A DNA stretch of 64,000 bases from JBJXHN01 sp046233135 (GTDB taxonomy: Bacteria > Pseudomonadota > Alphaproteobacteria > Rhodospirillales > Rhodospirillaceae), in NCBI GenBank assembly GCA_046233135.1, contig JBJXHN010000003.1, forward strand, positions 620,001 to 684,000, in the 5' to 3' direction. The position numbers and the translations under genes were made by a program. This document shows positions 9,082-18,004 of this stretch, piece after piece (positions within the stretch are counted from its first letter, which is position 1; the number at the start of each line of letters is the position of its first letter). Under the pieces are notes generated by a model. The model searched no databases and was not told where the DNA came from. It worked only from the letters and a program-made list of their open reading frames with translations.

Positions 9082-11271
9082 ATGGCCGAAGCTTCCAGTT
9101 CCGTGCGTGTCTGGCCGGGCCGTCCCACGCCCCTCGGTGCCACCTGGGACGGATCGGGCACCAATTTCGCCCTGTTTTCCGCCCATGCCACCGGGGTCGA
9201 CCTGTGCCTTTATGACGACGACGGCATAACGGAAACAGCCTGCATTCGCCTGCCCGAGTACACCCACGAAGTCTGGCACGGCTACCTGCCCGATGTTCGG
9301 CCGGGGCAGCGTTACGGCTATCGGGTCCATGGCCCCTACGCCCCCGAGGACGGCCACCGCTTCAATGCCCACAAGCTGCTGCTGGACCCCTATGCCAAGG
9401 CGCTAAGCGGCGATCTTATCTGGGATGATGCGCTGTTCGCCTATGAACTGGGCCACCCGGACGGCGACCTGTCCTTCGACACCCGGGACAGCGCGCCCTT
9501 CATGCCGAAATGCCGGGTGGTGGACCCGGCCTTTACCTGGGGCCGGCCCATGGAGCCCCGCCCCTTCCATGAAACCGTGATCTACGAGTTGCACTGCAAG
9601 GGTGCGACGATCCGCCATCCGGAGATCCCCGAAGAGATGCGCGGCACCGTCGACGGTCTGGCCCACCCGGCTTTCGTCGACCACCTGCGTGACCTGGGCG
9701 TCACCGCCATCGAGTTGCTGCCCATCCACAGTTTCGTGGAAGACCGCCACCTGATCGAACGGGGACTGACCAACTACTGGGGCTACAACTCCATCGGTTT
9801 TTTCGCCCCCCATCGCGCCTATCTCGGCCAGGGGCAGCACCTGTCGGGGTTCAAATCCTTCGTCCAGCGTCTGCACGATGCCGGGATCGAAGTGCTGCTG
9901 GACGTGGTCTATAACCACACCGCTGAGGGCAACCACCTGGGGCCGACCCTGTCCTTCAAGGGGATCGACAACCGGTCCTACTACTACCTGATGGGCGAAG
10001 CACGCTATTACAACGACTTCACCGGCTGCGGCAATGCCCTGGAACTGCGCCACCCCCGGGTGCTGGGGATGGTCATGGACTCCCTGCGCTACTGGGTGGA
10101 GACCATGGGGGTGGACGGCTTCCGCTTCGATCTGGCAACCACCCTGGCCCGGGTGGACGGGCCGTTCAACGAACACGCCGGCTTCCTGGACGCCGTCGCC
10201 CAGGACCCGGTGCTCAGCCGGGTCAAGCTGATCGCCGAGCCCTGGGACACCGGCCTCGGCGGCTATCAGGTGGGCAATTTCCCGCCGGGCTGGGCGGAAT
10301 GGAACGACCAGTACCGGGACACCATGCGCAAGTTCTGGAAGGGGGACGGCGGCCAGTTGCCCGCCTTCGCCAGCCGCCTGTCGGGATCGTCGGAGATCTT
10401 CAACCGCCGGGGCCGGCGCACCTGGGCCAGCGTCAATTTCATCACCGCCCACGACGGTTTCACCCTGGCCGATCTGGTCAGCTACGACGGCAAGCACAAC
10501 GAAGCGAACGGCGAAGGCAACCGCGACGGCTCGGACAACAACAACTCCTGGAACCACGGGGTGGAGGGGGAAACGCAAGACCCCGAGATCCTGGCCCTGC
10601 GCCGTCGCCAGCGCCGCAACATGCTCGCCACCCTGCTGCTGTCGCAGGGCGTGCCCATGCTGCTGGCCGGCGACGAGTTCGGCAACAGCCAGGGCGGCAA
10701 CAACAATGCCTACTGCCAGGACAGTCCCATCAGCTGGCTGGACTGGGAAGGGATAGGCCCCGAAGATGCCGCCCTGACAACCTTCACCCGCCGCCTGCTG
10801 GAACTGCGCCGCGACCATATCGTCTTCCACCGCAACCGCTTCTTCAGCGGGGCGGAAATCCGCGGCACCGACGTCCGCGACGTCACCTGGCTGTCGCCCG
10901 CCGGCCTGGTCATGACCGACGAGGACTGGGCCGATGGCGAAGCCCGGGCGCTGGCCGTGCGGCTGTCGGGCGAAGCGGGCCTGATGCACCTGTCGGAAAC
11001 CGGCGAGCAGGAGGGCGACGACAGCTTCCTGTTGCTGGTCAACGCCGCCCACGACACCGTCACCTTCACCCTGCCCGACGATGCCGATGCCCAGTGGTGG
11101 CGCACCGTGATCGACACCATGAAAGAGGATGGCCAGCCCGCCGATGCCGAGGACGACCACCCCGGTGGCGGAACCCGGGACGTGCCCGGCCGTTCCTTCC
11201 AGCTGCTGCGTCTGGTCCCCCCCGTACCGGACGCGAAAGACGCCGACACCCCGAAAGCGGAGAGCCCGTGA
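9082..11271 (+). CDS. glgX: Glycogen debranching enzyme GlgX
   Basis: This 729-residue GH13 enzyme hydrolyses alpha-1,6 branch linkages of glycogen limit dextrins. It has an N-terminal CBM48-like domain (about 15-105) and then the (beta/alpha)8 catalytic domain. Catalytic residues are visible: nucleophile Asp350 in GFRFDLATTL, acid/base Glu386 in LIAEPWDTG and Asp458 in ITAHDGFTL. GGNNNAYCQD is typical of GlgX and isoamylase-type debranchers. Its TGA overlaps the treZ ATG by one base, so debranching is translationally coupled to trehalose synthesis: it supplies linear maltodextrins for TreY and TreZ. The start at 9082 follows AAGGACC. Confidence 0.96.
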   Translation: MAEASSSVRVWPGRPTPLGATWDGSGTNFALFSAHATGVDLCLYDDDGITETACIRLPEYTHEVWHGYLPDVRPGQRYGYRVHGPYAPEDGHRFNAHKLLLDPYAKALSGDLIWDDALFAYELGHPDGDLSFDTRDSAPFMPKCRVVDPAFTWGRPMEPRPFHETVIYELHCKGATIRHPEIPEEMRGTVDGLAHPAFVDHLRDLGVTAIELLPIHSFVEDRHLIERGLTNYWGYNSIGFFAPHRAYLGQGQHLSGFKSFVQRLHDAGIEVLLDVVYNHTAEGNHLGPTLSFKGIDNRSYYYLMGEARYYNDFTGCGNALELRHPRVLGMVMDSLRYWVETMGVDGFRFDLATTLARVDGPFNEHAGFLDAVAQDPVLSRVKLIAEPWDTGLGGYQVGNFPPGWAEWNDQYRDTMRKFWKGDGGQLPAFASRLSGSSEIFNRRGRRTWASVNFITAHDGFTLADLVSYDGKHNEANGEGNRDGSDNNNSWNHGVEGETQDPEILALRRRQRRNMLATLLLSQGVPMLLAGDEFGNSQGGNNNAYCQDSPISWLDWEGIGPEDAALTTFTRRLLELRRDHIVFHRNRFFSGAEIRGTDVRDVTWLSPAGLVMTDEDWADGEARALAVRLSGEAGLMHLSETGEQEGDDSFLLLVNAAHDTVTFTLPDDADAQWWRTVIDTMKEDGQPADAEDDHPGGGTRDVPGRSFQLLRLVPPVPDAKDADTPKAESP

Positions 11272-13091
11272 TGGCCTGTCCCTACGGAGCCGTTCCCACC
11301 CCGGACGGCGTGCGTTTCCGCCTGTGGGCGCCCGCCGCCACCAGCGTCGCCGTGGTGCTGGAACCGGCTGCCGGGGGACCCGCCGACACGACCGAAGCGC
11401 CCCGCACCGTTCCGCTCGACCCCGCCGACGGCGGCTGGTTCGCGGCGGTGGTGCCGGATACCGGGCCGGGGACCCTCTACCGCTATCAGATTGATGGCGA
11501 CCTGCTGGTGCCCGACCCGGCCTCGGCCTTCCAGCCCCGAGACGTGGCCGGCCCAAGCATGGTGGTCGACCACGGGGCCTATCCCTGGCAGACCACCGCC
11601 TGGTCCGGCCGCCCCTGGCACGAAACGGTGCTGTACGAACTGCACGTGGGCACTTTCAGTCCCGAAGGGAGCTATGACGGCCTGCGCGCCCGCCTGCCGG
11701 CCCTGAAGGCCCTGGGCATCACCGCCATCGAGCTGATGCCTCTGTCGGATTTCCCCGGCGCCCGCAATTGGGGCTATGACGGGGTGCTGCCGTTTGCCCC
11801 CGATTCCGCCTATGGCACGCCCGACGACCTGAAGCAGCTGATCGACGCCGCCCATGGCGAAGGCCTGCAGGTGTTCCTGGACGTGGTCTATAATCACTTC
11901 GGGCCGGAGGGGAACTATCTGCATGCCTATGCGCCGGATTTCTTCACCGATGCCCACCAAACCCCCTGGGGAGCGGCCATCGACTTCTCCCGGGCGCCGG
12001 TGCGTGGCTTTTTTATCGAAAACGCCCTGCATTGGCTGACCGAATATCGCTTCGACGGCCTGCGCTTCGATGCCGTGCATGCCATCACCGACGACGGCGA
12101 ACCCCATATGCTCGACGAGCTGGCCCGCACCATCCGGCAGCGCCTGCCCGTCAACCGCCTTGTCCATCTGGTCCTGGAGAACGACGCCAACCAGGCCCGC
12201 TGGCTGAGCCGGGATGCGCAGGCACGCCCGGTGCTCTACACCGCACAGTGGAACGACGACTTCCACCATGTGGCCCACGTGCTGGCCACCGGGGAAAGCG
12301 ACGGCTACTACGGCGACCATGCGGACGATGTGATCGACCGGTTCGGCCGCTGTCTGGCCGAAGGCTTCGATTACCAGGGCAGCCCGTCGGTCCACCGGGA
12401 CGGCAACGTGCGCGGCGAGCCCAGCGGCCATCTCCCGGCCACCGCCTTCGTCTCCTTCTTGCAAAACCACGACCAGACCGGCAACCGCGCCCTGGGCGAA
12501 CGGCTGAGCCATCTGGCGCCCACCGAACGGCGGCGGGCACTGGCCGCCGTGCTGCTGCTCGCCCCGTCCGTGCCGATGCTGTTCATGGGCGAGGAATGGG
12601 GATCGGAGCAGCCATTCCTGTTCTTCTGCGGCTTCGAAGGGGATCTGGCCGATGCGGTACGGGAAGGCCGGCGGCGGGAATTCGCCCAGTTCCCGCAGTT
12701 CCAGGACCCGGCGATGCGGGAACGCATCCCCGACCCCATCGACCCCAGCACCGCCGAACGCTGCGTGCTGGACTGGACCGCCCCGGAAAAGCCCGCCTAC
12801 AAGGCCTGGCTGGAACTGACTCGGGAATTGCTGGAGCTGCGCCACCGCGAGATCATCCCGCTGCTGCCCCTGCTGGCGGCGGGTGACGCGTCGTGGGAGA
12901 CCCGGGGGCGGTTCCTCAGCGTCCACTGGCCGCTGACCGACGGCCGGGTGCTGACCCTGGATGCCGCCTTCGGCGAAGACGGCGAGCACCCCGAACACAA
13001 TCCGGAAGACGGCTGCAATGTGCTCTGGCGCAGCACGGACGCGGATTGGCGGGTGCTGTGGTGCCTGCGCAGCGAAGAGGACACGCAATGA
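11271..13091 (+). CDS. treZ: Malto-oligosyltrehalose trehalohydrolase TreZ
   Basis: The enzyme cleaves trehalose from maltooligosyl-trehalose made by TreY. The 606 residues hold an N-terminal CBM48-like domain (FRLWAPAATSVAVVLE) and a GH13 barrel. Expected catalytic residues are Asp267 (GLRFDAVHAI), Glu303 (LVLENDAN) and Asp401 (FLQNHDQTGNR); that last motif is characteristic of TreZ. The frame is open for almost 1 kb upstream, inside glgX, but the domain starts at the ATG overlapping the glgX stop. Its own stop overlaps the treY start (ATGA). This is the second gene of a three-gene glycogen-to-trehalose operon. Confidence 0.96.
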   Translation: MACPYGAVPTPDGVRFRLWAPAATSVAVVLEPAAGGPADTTEAPRTVPLDPADGGWFAAVVPDTGPGTLYRYQIDGDLLVPDPASAFQPRDVAGPSMVVDHGAYPWQTTAWSGRPWHETVLYELHVGTFSPEGSYDGLRARLPALKALGITAIELMPLSDFPGARNWGYDGVLPFAPDSAYGTPDDLKQLIDAAHGEGLQVFLDVVYNHFGPEGNYLHAYAPDFFTDAHQTPWGAAIDFSRAPVRGFFIENALHWLTEYRFDGLRFDAVHAITDDGEPHMLDELARTIRQRLPVNRLVHLVLENDANQARWLSRDAQARPVLYTAQWNDDFHHVAHVLATGESDGYYGDHADDVIDRFGRCLAEGFDYQGSPSVHRDGNVRGEPSGHLPATAFVSFLQNHDQTGNRALGERLSHLAPTERRRALAAVLLLAPSVPMLFMGEEWGSEQPFLFFCGFEGDLADAVREGRRREFAQFPQFQDPAMRERIPDPIDPSTAERCVLDWTAPEKPAYKAWLELTRELLELRHREIIPLLPLLAAGDASWETRGRFLSVHWPLTDGRVLTLDAAFGEDGEHPEHNPEDGCNVLWRSTDADWRVLWCLRSEEDTQ

Positions 13092-15955
13092 CGCCTGCCC
13101 CGATCTCTCCCCCGGCCCGCCGCTACGCTCCCACGGCCACCTACCGACTGCAGATGCATGCCGGCTTCACCTTCGCCGATGCCGCTGCCATCGCACCGAC
13201 CCTGCGGCGGCTGGGCGTCAGCCACGCCTATTGCTCGCCGATCCTGGCGGCCCGGCCGGGGTCCACTCACGGCTACGACATCACCGACCACCGCGCCCTG
13301 AACCCGGAACTGGGGGGGACTGAGGGCTTCGCCGCCTTTTCCCATGCCCTGGAGGCCCAGGATCTGGGGCTGATCATCGACATCGTCCCCAACCACATGG
13401 GCATCAACGGTGCGGACAACGGCTGGTGGCTGAGCGTGCTGGAATGGGGCCAGGACAGTCCCCATGCGGACTATTTCGATATCGACTGGTTCCCCGCCAC
13501 CGAAGGGCTGACCCGGCGGGTGCTGCTGCCGGTGCTGGGCGACCTGTACGGCAGGGTGCTGGCCAACGGAAACCTGCGGCTGGCCTTCGAGCCGGCGGAC
13601 GGCTCGTTCAGCGTCTGGTACTACGACCACCGCTTCCCGGTCTGTCCGGGCAGCTATATCCGCATCCTCGAACCCTTGCTGGGCGATGACCCCGACTGCG
13701 CGGCCCTGCTGACCGAGGCCCGCCACCTGCGCGCCATGCCCCGCAGCCACAGCCGGCGCAAGGGCCGGGTGACCCGGGGCGAGCACTTCAAGGAACGGCT
13801 GGCGGCCGAAGACGCCCTGCATGGCCGCCTGAACTCTGCCCAGCACCTGTTCGCCGAAACGGCAGAGGATGGCCGGGGGCTGGAGCGGCTGCATGCCCTG
13901 ATCGAGGCCCAGGCCTGGCGGCCGGCCTACTGGCGCCTGTCCAGTCACGAGATCAACTACCGCCGCTTCTTCCAGATCAACGACCTGGCTGGCTTGCGGG
14001 TGGAAGACCCGGCCGTCTTCGATGCCGCCCACCGGCTGGTGCACGATCTGGTGGCCGCTGGCCGCGTGCATGGCCTGCGCATCGACCATATCGACGGACT
14101 CGCGGACCCCAAGGGCTACCTCGACCGGCTGCAATCCCTGCTCGCCCCCCATGCGGACCGGCTGGGCTTTCCCGCCGGCGCTTTCCCGGTGTGGGTGGAA
14201 AAGATCCTGGAAGGCGAAGAGCCGCTGCGTTCCGCCTGGGCCTGTGCGGGTACCACCGGATACGACGCCCTGGCCGAGATCCTGGCCGCCCAGGTGGATC
14301 CGGCGGGACTTTCGGCCCTGGAAACGGCCTTCGCAACCAGCACCGGCACCGCCGATGCCGAAGCGGAAGGCGTGCGCGCCCGCCGCCAGATCATGGATCA
14401 GGAACTGGCCGCCGAGCTGGCGGTTCTGGCCAATCAGGTGAGCGCCCTGCTGAAGCGGGACCGCAACACCCGGGATTTCGCCCGCGCCGACGTACGCGCC
14501 GGCCTGCGGGAAATCATCGCGCACTTTCCGGTTTACCGCACCTATATCGACGCCGACGGCCCGACGGCAGAGGATGATATCGCGCTCGGCCGGGCGCTGC
14601 GTGGCGCCCGCAAGGCCCGGGCGGTGGGCCACGGCATGCTCTATGACGTGCTTGCCGAGGTGCTGTCCGGCCGCTGGCAGGCCCGCGCCGACGGCCGCCC
14701 CCGCGCCGGCGTTCTGGCCCTGGTGCGGCGCATGCAGCAGCTGACCGGCCCGGTCACCGCCAAGGGGCTGGAAGACACCACCTTTTATCGCGTGCTGCCG
14801 CTGACCGCCCTGAACGAAGTGGGCAGCGCCCCCAACGGCCCGCCCCTGTCGCCGGAAGCCTTCCACCGCCGGATGGCCCGGCGGGCGCGGGACTGGCCCG
14901 GAGCCATGGTCACCACCGCGACCCATGACACGAAACGCAGCGAGGACGTGCGTGCCCGTCTGGCCGTGCTGTCCGAATGCCCGGACGACTGGACGGAACG
15001 GGCCGCACGCTGGGCGGCCTGGACCCGCCCCATCCCCCCCGACCCGGACGAGGACAATCCGGACAGCCTGCCCCCCTCTGCGGCCGACACCTGGCTGACC
15101 TTCCAGACCCTGGCGGGGATCTGGCCGGCCCACGATCCGGCGGCCCCCTTCGACCCCGAAGGCCTGCCCCTGGACGCCCTGGCCGGCCGGCTGGAAACCT
15201 ATCTGCTGAAGGCCGCGCGGGAAGCCAAGCTGCATACCTCGTGGCTGGACAACGACGCCGCCTACGAAGCCGGGCTGTCCGCCTTCGCCCGCGACCTGCT
15301 GACCGGTCCGTCGGCCAGCCGTTTCCTGCCCGACCTGGACGCCTTCGTCGCCGCCATCGCCCCGGCCGGTGCGGTCAATGCCCTGGCCCAGGTGGTGCTG
15401 CGGCTGACCATGCCCGGCCTGCCCGACACCTATCAGGGTACGGAGCTGTGGGACGATTCCCTGGTCGATCCGGACAACCGCCGCCCCGTGGACTGGCCGC
15501 TGCGCTCTGCCCTGCTGGACGAAGCGGAGTCCGATCACCTGGCCGACGACCCGGCCGACCTGATGGGGCACTGGCGGGACGGCCGGGTGAAGCTGGCGAT
15601 CATTCGCCGGCTTCTGGCGCTGCGCCGCGCCCTGCCCGATCTGGCCCGTGCGGGATCTTACGAACCGCTGACGGTGCGGGGACAGCGCGCCGGCCACGTC
15701 ATCGCCTTTGCCCGGCGATGGCAGGACACGGCCCTGGTGGTGGCCGTGCCCCGGCTGCCCCTGGCCCTGATCCGCCAAGGCGCCGGAGACGGTATCCTGC
15801 CCCTGGGACGGGGCGTCTGGGGGGAAACGGTGATCGACTGGGACGGCCCGCCGCTCATCGACCGTCTGGGAGACCTGCCCCGCCGGCAAGGACCGGCGCT
15901 GGAGTGCGCCGGCCTGTTCGCCCGCCTGCCGGTGGCGGTGCTGAGCGGAGAATGA
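13088..15955 (+). CDS. treY: Malto-oligosyltrehalose synthase TreY
   Basis: This is a 955-residue GH13 intramolecular transglucosidase that turns the reducing-end alpha-1,4 bond of maltodextrins into alpha,alpha-1,1. Family signatures are the N-terminal ATYRLQMHAGFTF, SPILAARPGSTHGYD and IDIVPNHMG. The nucleophile is Asp333 in LRIDHIDGL, the acid/base Glu lies in VWVEKILEGEE, and Asp614 lies in TATHDTKRSED. Length is at the long end of the usual range (about 720-950). It starts inside the treZ stop. Its stop directly abuts the stop of convergent znuA with no base between, so there is no room for a terminator. Confidence 0.96.
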   Translation: MTPAPISPPARRYAPTATYRLQMHAGFTFADAAAIAPTLRRLGVSHAYCSPILAARPGSTHGYDITDHRALNPELGGTEGFAAFSHALEAQDLGLIIDIVPNHMGINGADNGWWLSVLEWGQDSPHADYFDIDWFPATEGLTRRVLLPVLGDLYGRVLANGNLRLAFEPADGSFSVWYYDHRFPVCPGSYIRILEPLLGDDPDCAALLTEARHLRAMPRSHSRRKGRVTRGEHFKERLAAEDALHGRLNSAQHLFAETAEDGRGLERLHALIEAQAWRPAYWRLSSHEINYRRFFQINDLAGLRVEDPAVFDAAHRLVHDLVAAGRVHGLRIDHIDGLADPKGYLDRLQSLLAPHADRLGFPAGAFPVWVEKILEGEEPLRSAWACAGTTGYDALAEILAAQVDPAGLSALETAFATSTGTADAEAEGVRARRQIMDQELAAELAVLANQVSALLKRDRNTRDFARADVRAGLREIIAHFPVYRTYIDADGPTAEDDIALGRALRGARKARAVGHGMLYDVLAEVLSGRWQARADGRPRAGVLALVRRMQQLTGPVTAKGLEDTTFYRVLPLTALNEVGSAPNGPPLSPEAFHRRMARRARDWPGAMVTTATHDTKRSEDVRARLAVLSECPDDWTERAARWAAWTRPIPPDPDEDNPDSLPPSAADTWLTFQTLAGIWPAHDPAAPFDPEGLPLDALAGRLETYLLKAAREAKLHTSWLDNDAAYEAGLSAFARDLLTGPSASRFLPDLDAFVAAIAPAGAVNALAQVVLRLTMPGLPDTYQGTELWDDSLVDPDNRRPVDWPLRSALLDEAESDHLADDPADLMGHWRDGRVKLAIIRRLLALRRALPDLARAGSYEPLTVRGQRAGHVIAFARRWQDTALVVAVPRLPLALIRQGAGDGILPLGRGVWGETVIDWDGPPLIDRLGDLPRRQGPALECAGLFARLPVAVLSGE

Positions 15956-17059
15956 TCAGTTGCCCTGGCGCAGGCAGGTGGCGATCTCCTCGGCATTCTT
16001 GCGCATCATGGTTTCGTAGAGCGCCGCTCCCGGTTCCAGATCAGCGCCCAGGGGATCGAGGATGCCCACATGGGCGTTCAGCCCCTCCATGGCCACCTGG
16101 GCCAGGCGCGGGGAGAACTGGGGCTCCCGGAAGATGCAGGTCGCCCCGGAGTCCTTCACTTTGGCGCGGATCTCCGACAGGCGGGCGGCACCGGGAGACA
16201 CCTCCGGATTGATGGTGATCGACCCCACCGCATGCAGCCCGAAGCGGGCTTCCAAATACTGGTAACCGTCGTGGAAGACGATGAACGGAGCATCGGTCAC
16301 CGGTGCCAGTTCCTGGCGCATGGCTGCCGTCAGATGGTCCAGCCGCTCTTCCACAGCCGCACCATGCTGGGCATAGGCCTCGGCATTGGCGGGGTCGGCG
16401 TCGGACAGCGCATGGACGATTGCGTCCACCATTGCCTTGGCATTCACCGGGTCCAACCACACATGGGGGTCCATGCCGCCATGGTGATGATCGTGCTCGT
16501 GACCCTCGGGATCATGATCCGCGTGGGCTTCATGACCGTGGTCGTCGTGATCATGGCCGGCATGGGCTTCATGCTCATGCTCACCATGATCGTGATCGGC
16601 ATGGCCTTCGTGGTCATGGTCTTCCTGGTCATGCTCATCATGATCGTTGTCGCCATGCATGTGGGCTTCCCAGACGCCGCCTTCGCGCATGGGCAGCCTG
16701 GTCACGCCCGGCGCGGTTTCCAGGGTCACCACCCGGGTGTTTTCCGGCAGGCCGTCGATGGTGGAGTCCAGGAAGGTTTCCAGGTCCGGTCCCACCCAGA
16801 AGACCACCTTGGCATCGGACAACGCCGCGGCGTCGGAAGGCTTCAGGGCATAGCTGTGCGGAGATCCGGCGCCCGAGACCAGCAGATGCGGACGGTGGCT
16901 GACCCCGGCCATCACCGCTGACACCAGGGAATGGATCGGCTTGATCGAGGCAACCACCGTCAGGGGCTCCGGCTCCGCCGCCCCGGCCTGGGAAACGGCG
17001 GTGATACCGGGCAGCAACAGGCCGAAGGTCGCGGCGACGAGGGGCAGAAGGCGCGGCAT
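15956..17059 (-). CDS. znuA: Zinc ABC transporter substrate-binding protein ZnuA
   Basis: This is the periplasmic high-affinity zinc-binding component. The 367 residues begin with a signal peptide (about 1-28, ending near SQAGAAEP). The two-lobed ZnuA/TroA fold carries metal-ligand regions such as HSYALKPSD, MDPHVWLDP and FHDGYQYLEARFGL. Between the lobes lies a long charged loop of about 55 residues (about 133-190) made almost wholly of His, Asp and Glu, the zinc-scavenging loop typical of ZnuA and unusually long here. It diverges from znuCB-zur across a Zur box. A C-terminal cysteine (ATCLRQ) is also typical of the family. Confidence 0.96.
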   Translation of the reverse strand: MPRLLPLVAATFGLLLPGITAVSQAGAAEPEPLTVVASIKPIHSLVSAVMAGVSHRPHLLVSGAGSPHSYALKPSDAAALSDAKVVFWVGPDLETFLDSTIDGLPENTRVVTLETAPGVTRLPMREGGVWEAHMHGDNDHDEHDQEDHDHEGHADHDHGEHEHEAHAGHDHDDHGHEAHADHDPEGHEHDHHHGGMDPHVWLDPVNAKAMVDAIVHALSDADPANAEAYAQHGAAVEERLDHLTAAMRQELAPVTDAPFIVFHDGYQYLEARFGLHAVGSITINPEVSPGAARLSEIRAKVKDSGATCIFREPQFSPRLAQVAMEGLNAHVGILDPLGADLEPGAALYETMMRKNAEEIATCLRQGN

Positions 17060-17108
17060 GATGTGTCCTTTGCAAGAAGAGGCAAGACCGTGTTAAGCTT
17101 GACGAATT

Positions 17109-17123
17109 CGTTATTTTATAACA
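17109..17123. promoter_or_regulatory. Zur box in divergent znuA/znuC promoter
   Basis: GTTAT (17110-17114) and ATAAC (17118-17122) form a perfect inverted repeat with a three-base T spacer, flanked by a further near-symmetric base pair. It is an AT-rich core in GC-rich DNA, midway in the 111-base gap between the divergent starts of znuA and znuC. It matches the TGTTATNNNATAACA style of alphaproteobacterial Zur sites, and zur itself is the last gene of the rightward operon. Zinc-loaded Zur should repress both units. The assignment is by motif, not shown by binding. Confidence 0.82.
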
Positions 17124-17170
17124 TTGCATCCCCAGCATCACAAGGGGAGCCCGACGAAGGGACTGTTCGG

Positions 17171-18004
17171 ATGCAGGCAGCCGGCCCACACAGGGATGCT
17201 TCGTTGCTGGTGGAGGCCAAGGGCATTGGGGTCTGGCGGTCGGGCCGCTGGCTGGTGCGCGACATATCGCTTGACGTGCGGCGGGGCGAGATCGTTTCGC
17301 TGATCGGCCCCAACGGCGGCGGCAAGACCACCACTGCCAAGGCCCTGGTGGGCATCCACACCATCGACGCCGGTTCGGTCTTTCGTCCGCCGGGCACCGT
17401 GGTGGCCTATGTGCCGCAGAAGCTGTCGGTAGAGGCCTCGCTGCCCCTGTCGGTGCGGCGGCTGATGACCCTGACCGGCCGAAGGCCCCGGGCGATGGTC
17501 AACGATGCCCTGGAGACCGTGGGCATCGCCCATCTTGCAGACGAAGCCATCCATACCCTGTCGGGCGGCGAGTTGCAGCGGGCGCATCTGGCCCGGGCGA
17601 TGCTGCGCCATCCTGACCTGCTGGTGCTCGACGAGCCGGCCCAGGGGGTGGATGCCTTGGGCGAGATCGCCCTTTACGGCCTGATCAAGGATATCCGCGA
17701 CCGCATGAACTGCGGGGTGATCCTGATCTCCCACGATCTGCATGTGGTGATGGGGGAAACGGATCGGGTGATCTGCCTGAACGGTCACGTCTGCTGCGCC
17801 GGCACCCCCCGGCTGGTGGCCGAAAGCCCGGCCTACCGCGACCTGTTCGGCAGCCGGGCGGCCAATGCCCTGGCGGTCTATCGCCATCACCACGACCACA
17901 GCCACGACCATGCCCCGGCCGGGATCGCCGCCTGCGGCCATGATCATCACGACCATCCGCCAACCCGCCAGCCGGACCCGGACCGGGAGCACGGGCATGC
18001 TTGA
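17171..18004 (+). CDS. znuC: Zinc ABC transporter ATPase ZnuC with His-rich tail
   Basis: The ATP-hydrolysing subunit drives zinc import through ZnuB. Within 277 residues the Walker A motif is GPNGGGKTTT, the signature is LSGGELQRAHLARA and Walker B is LLVLDEPAQGVD; a switch His lies in LISHDLHVV. The last 45 residues are unusual: a His/Asp-rich tail with several HDH and HHH groups after AVYRHHHDH, probably a cytoplasmic zinc buffer or sensor. The ATG at 17171 is chosen for domain fit; the frame is open upstream but runs over the promoter. It overlaps the znuB start by eight bases. Confidence 0.95.
   Translation: MQAAGPHRDASLLVEAKGIGVWRSGRWLVRDISLDVRRGEIVSLIGPNGGGKTTTAKALVGIHTIDAGSVFRPPGTVVAYVPQKLSVEASLPLSVRRLMTLTGRRPRAMVNDALETVGIAHLADEAIHTLSGGELQRAHLARAMLRHPDLLVLDEPAQGVDALGEIALYGLIKDIRDRMNCGVILISHDLHVVMGETDRVICLNGHVCCAGTPRLVAESPAYRDLFGSRAANALAVYRHHHDHSHDHAPAGIAACGHDHHDHPPTRQPDPDREHGHA

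Noticed and set aside
9403..11556. A 717-codon open frame on the minus strand opposite glgX
   Set aside because: It is the mirror of a GC-rich gene, with low-complexity Gly/Gln/His composition and no family match. The + strand frame has all GlgX catalytic motifs.
12797..15889. A 1030-codon open frame on the minus strand opposite treY
   Set aside because: Third-position GC bias keeps stops out of the opposite strand; the composition is unlike a protein, and treY is unmistakable.
16070..16921. A 283-codon + strand frame opposite znuA, rich in Met/Val/Ile
   Set aside because: The hydrophobic, transmembrane-looking stretch is simply the complement of the His/Asp-rich loop codons of znuA.
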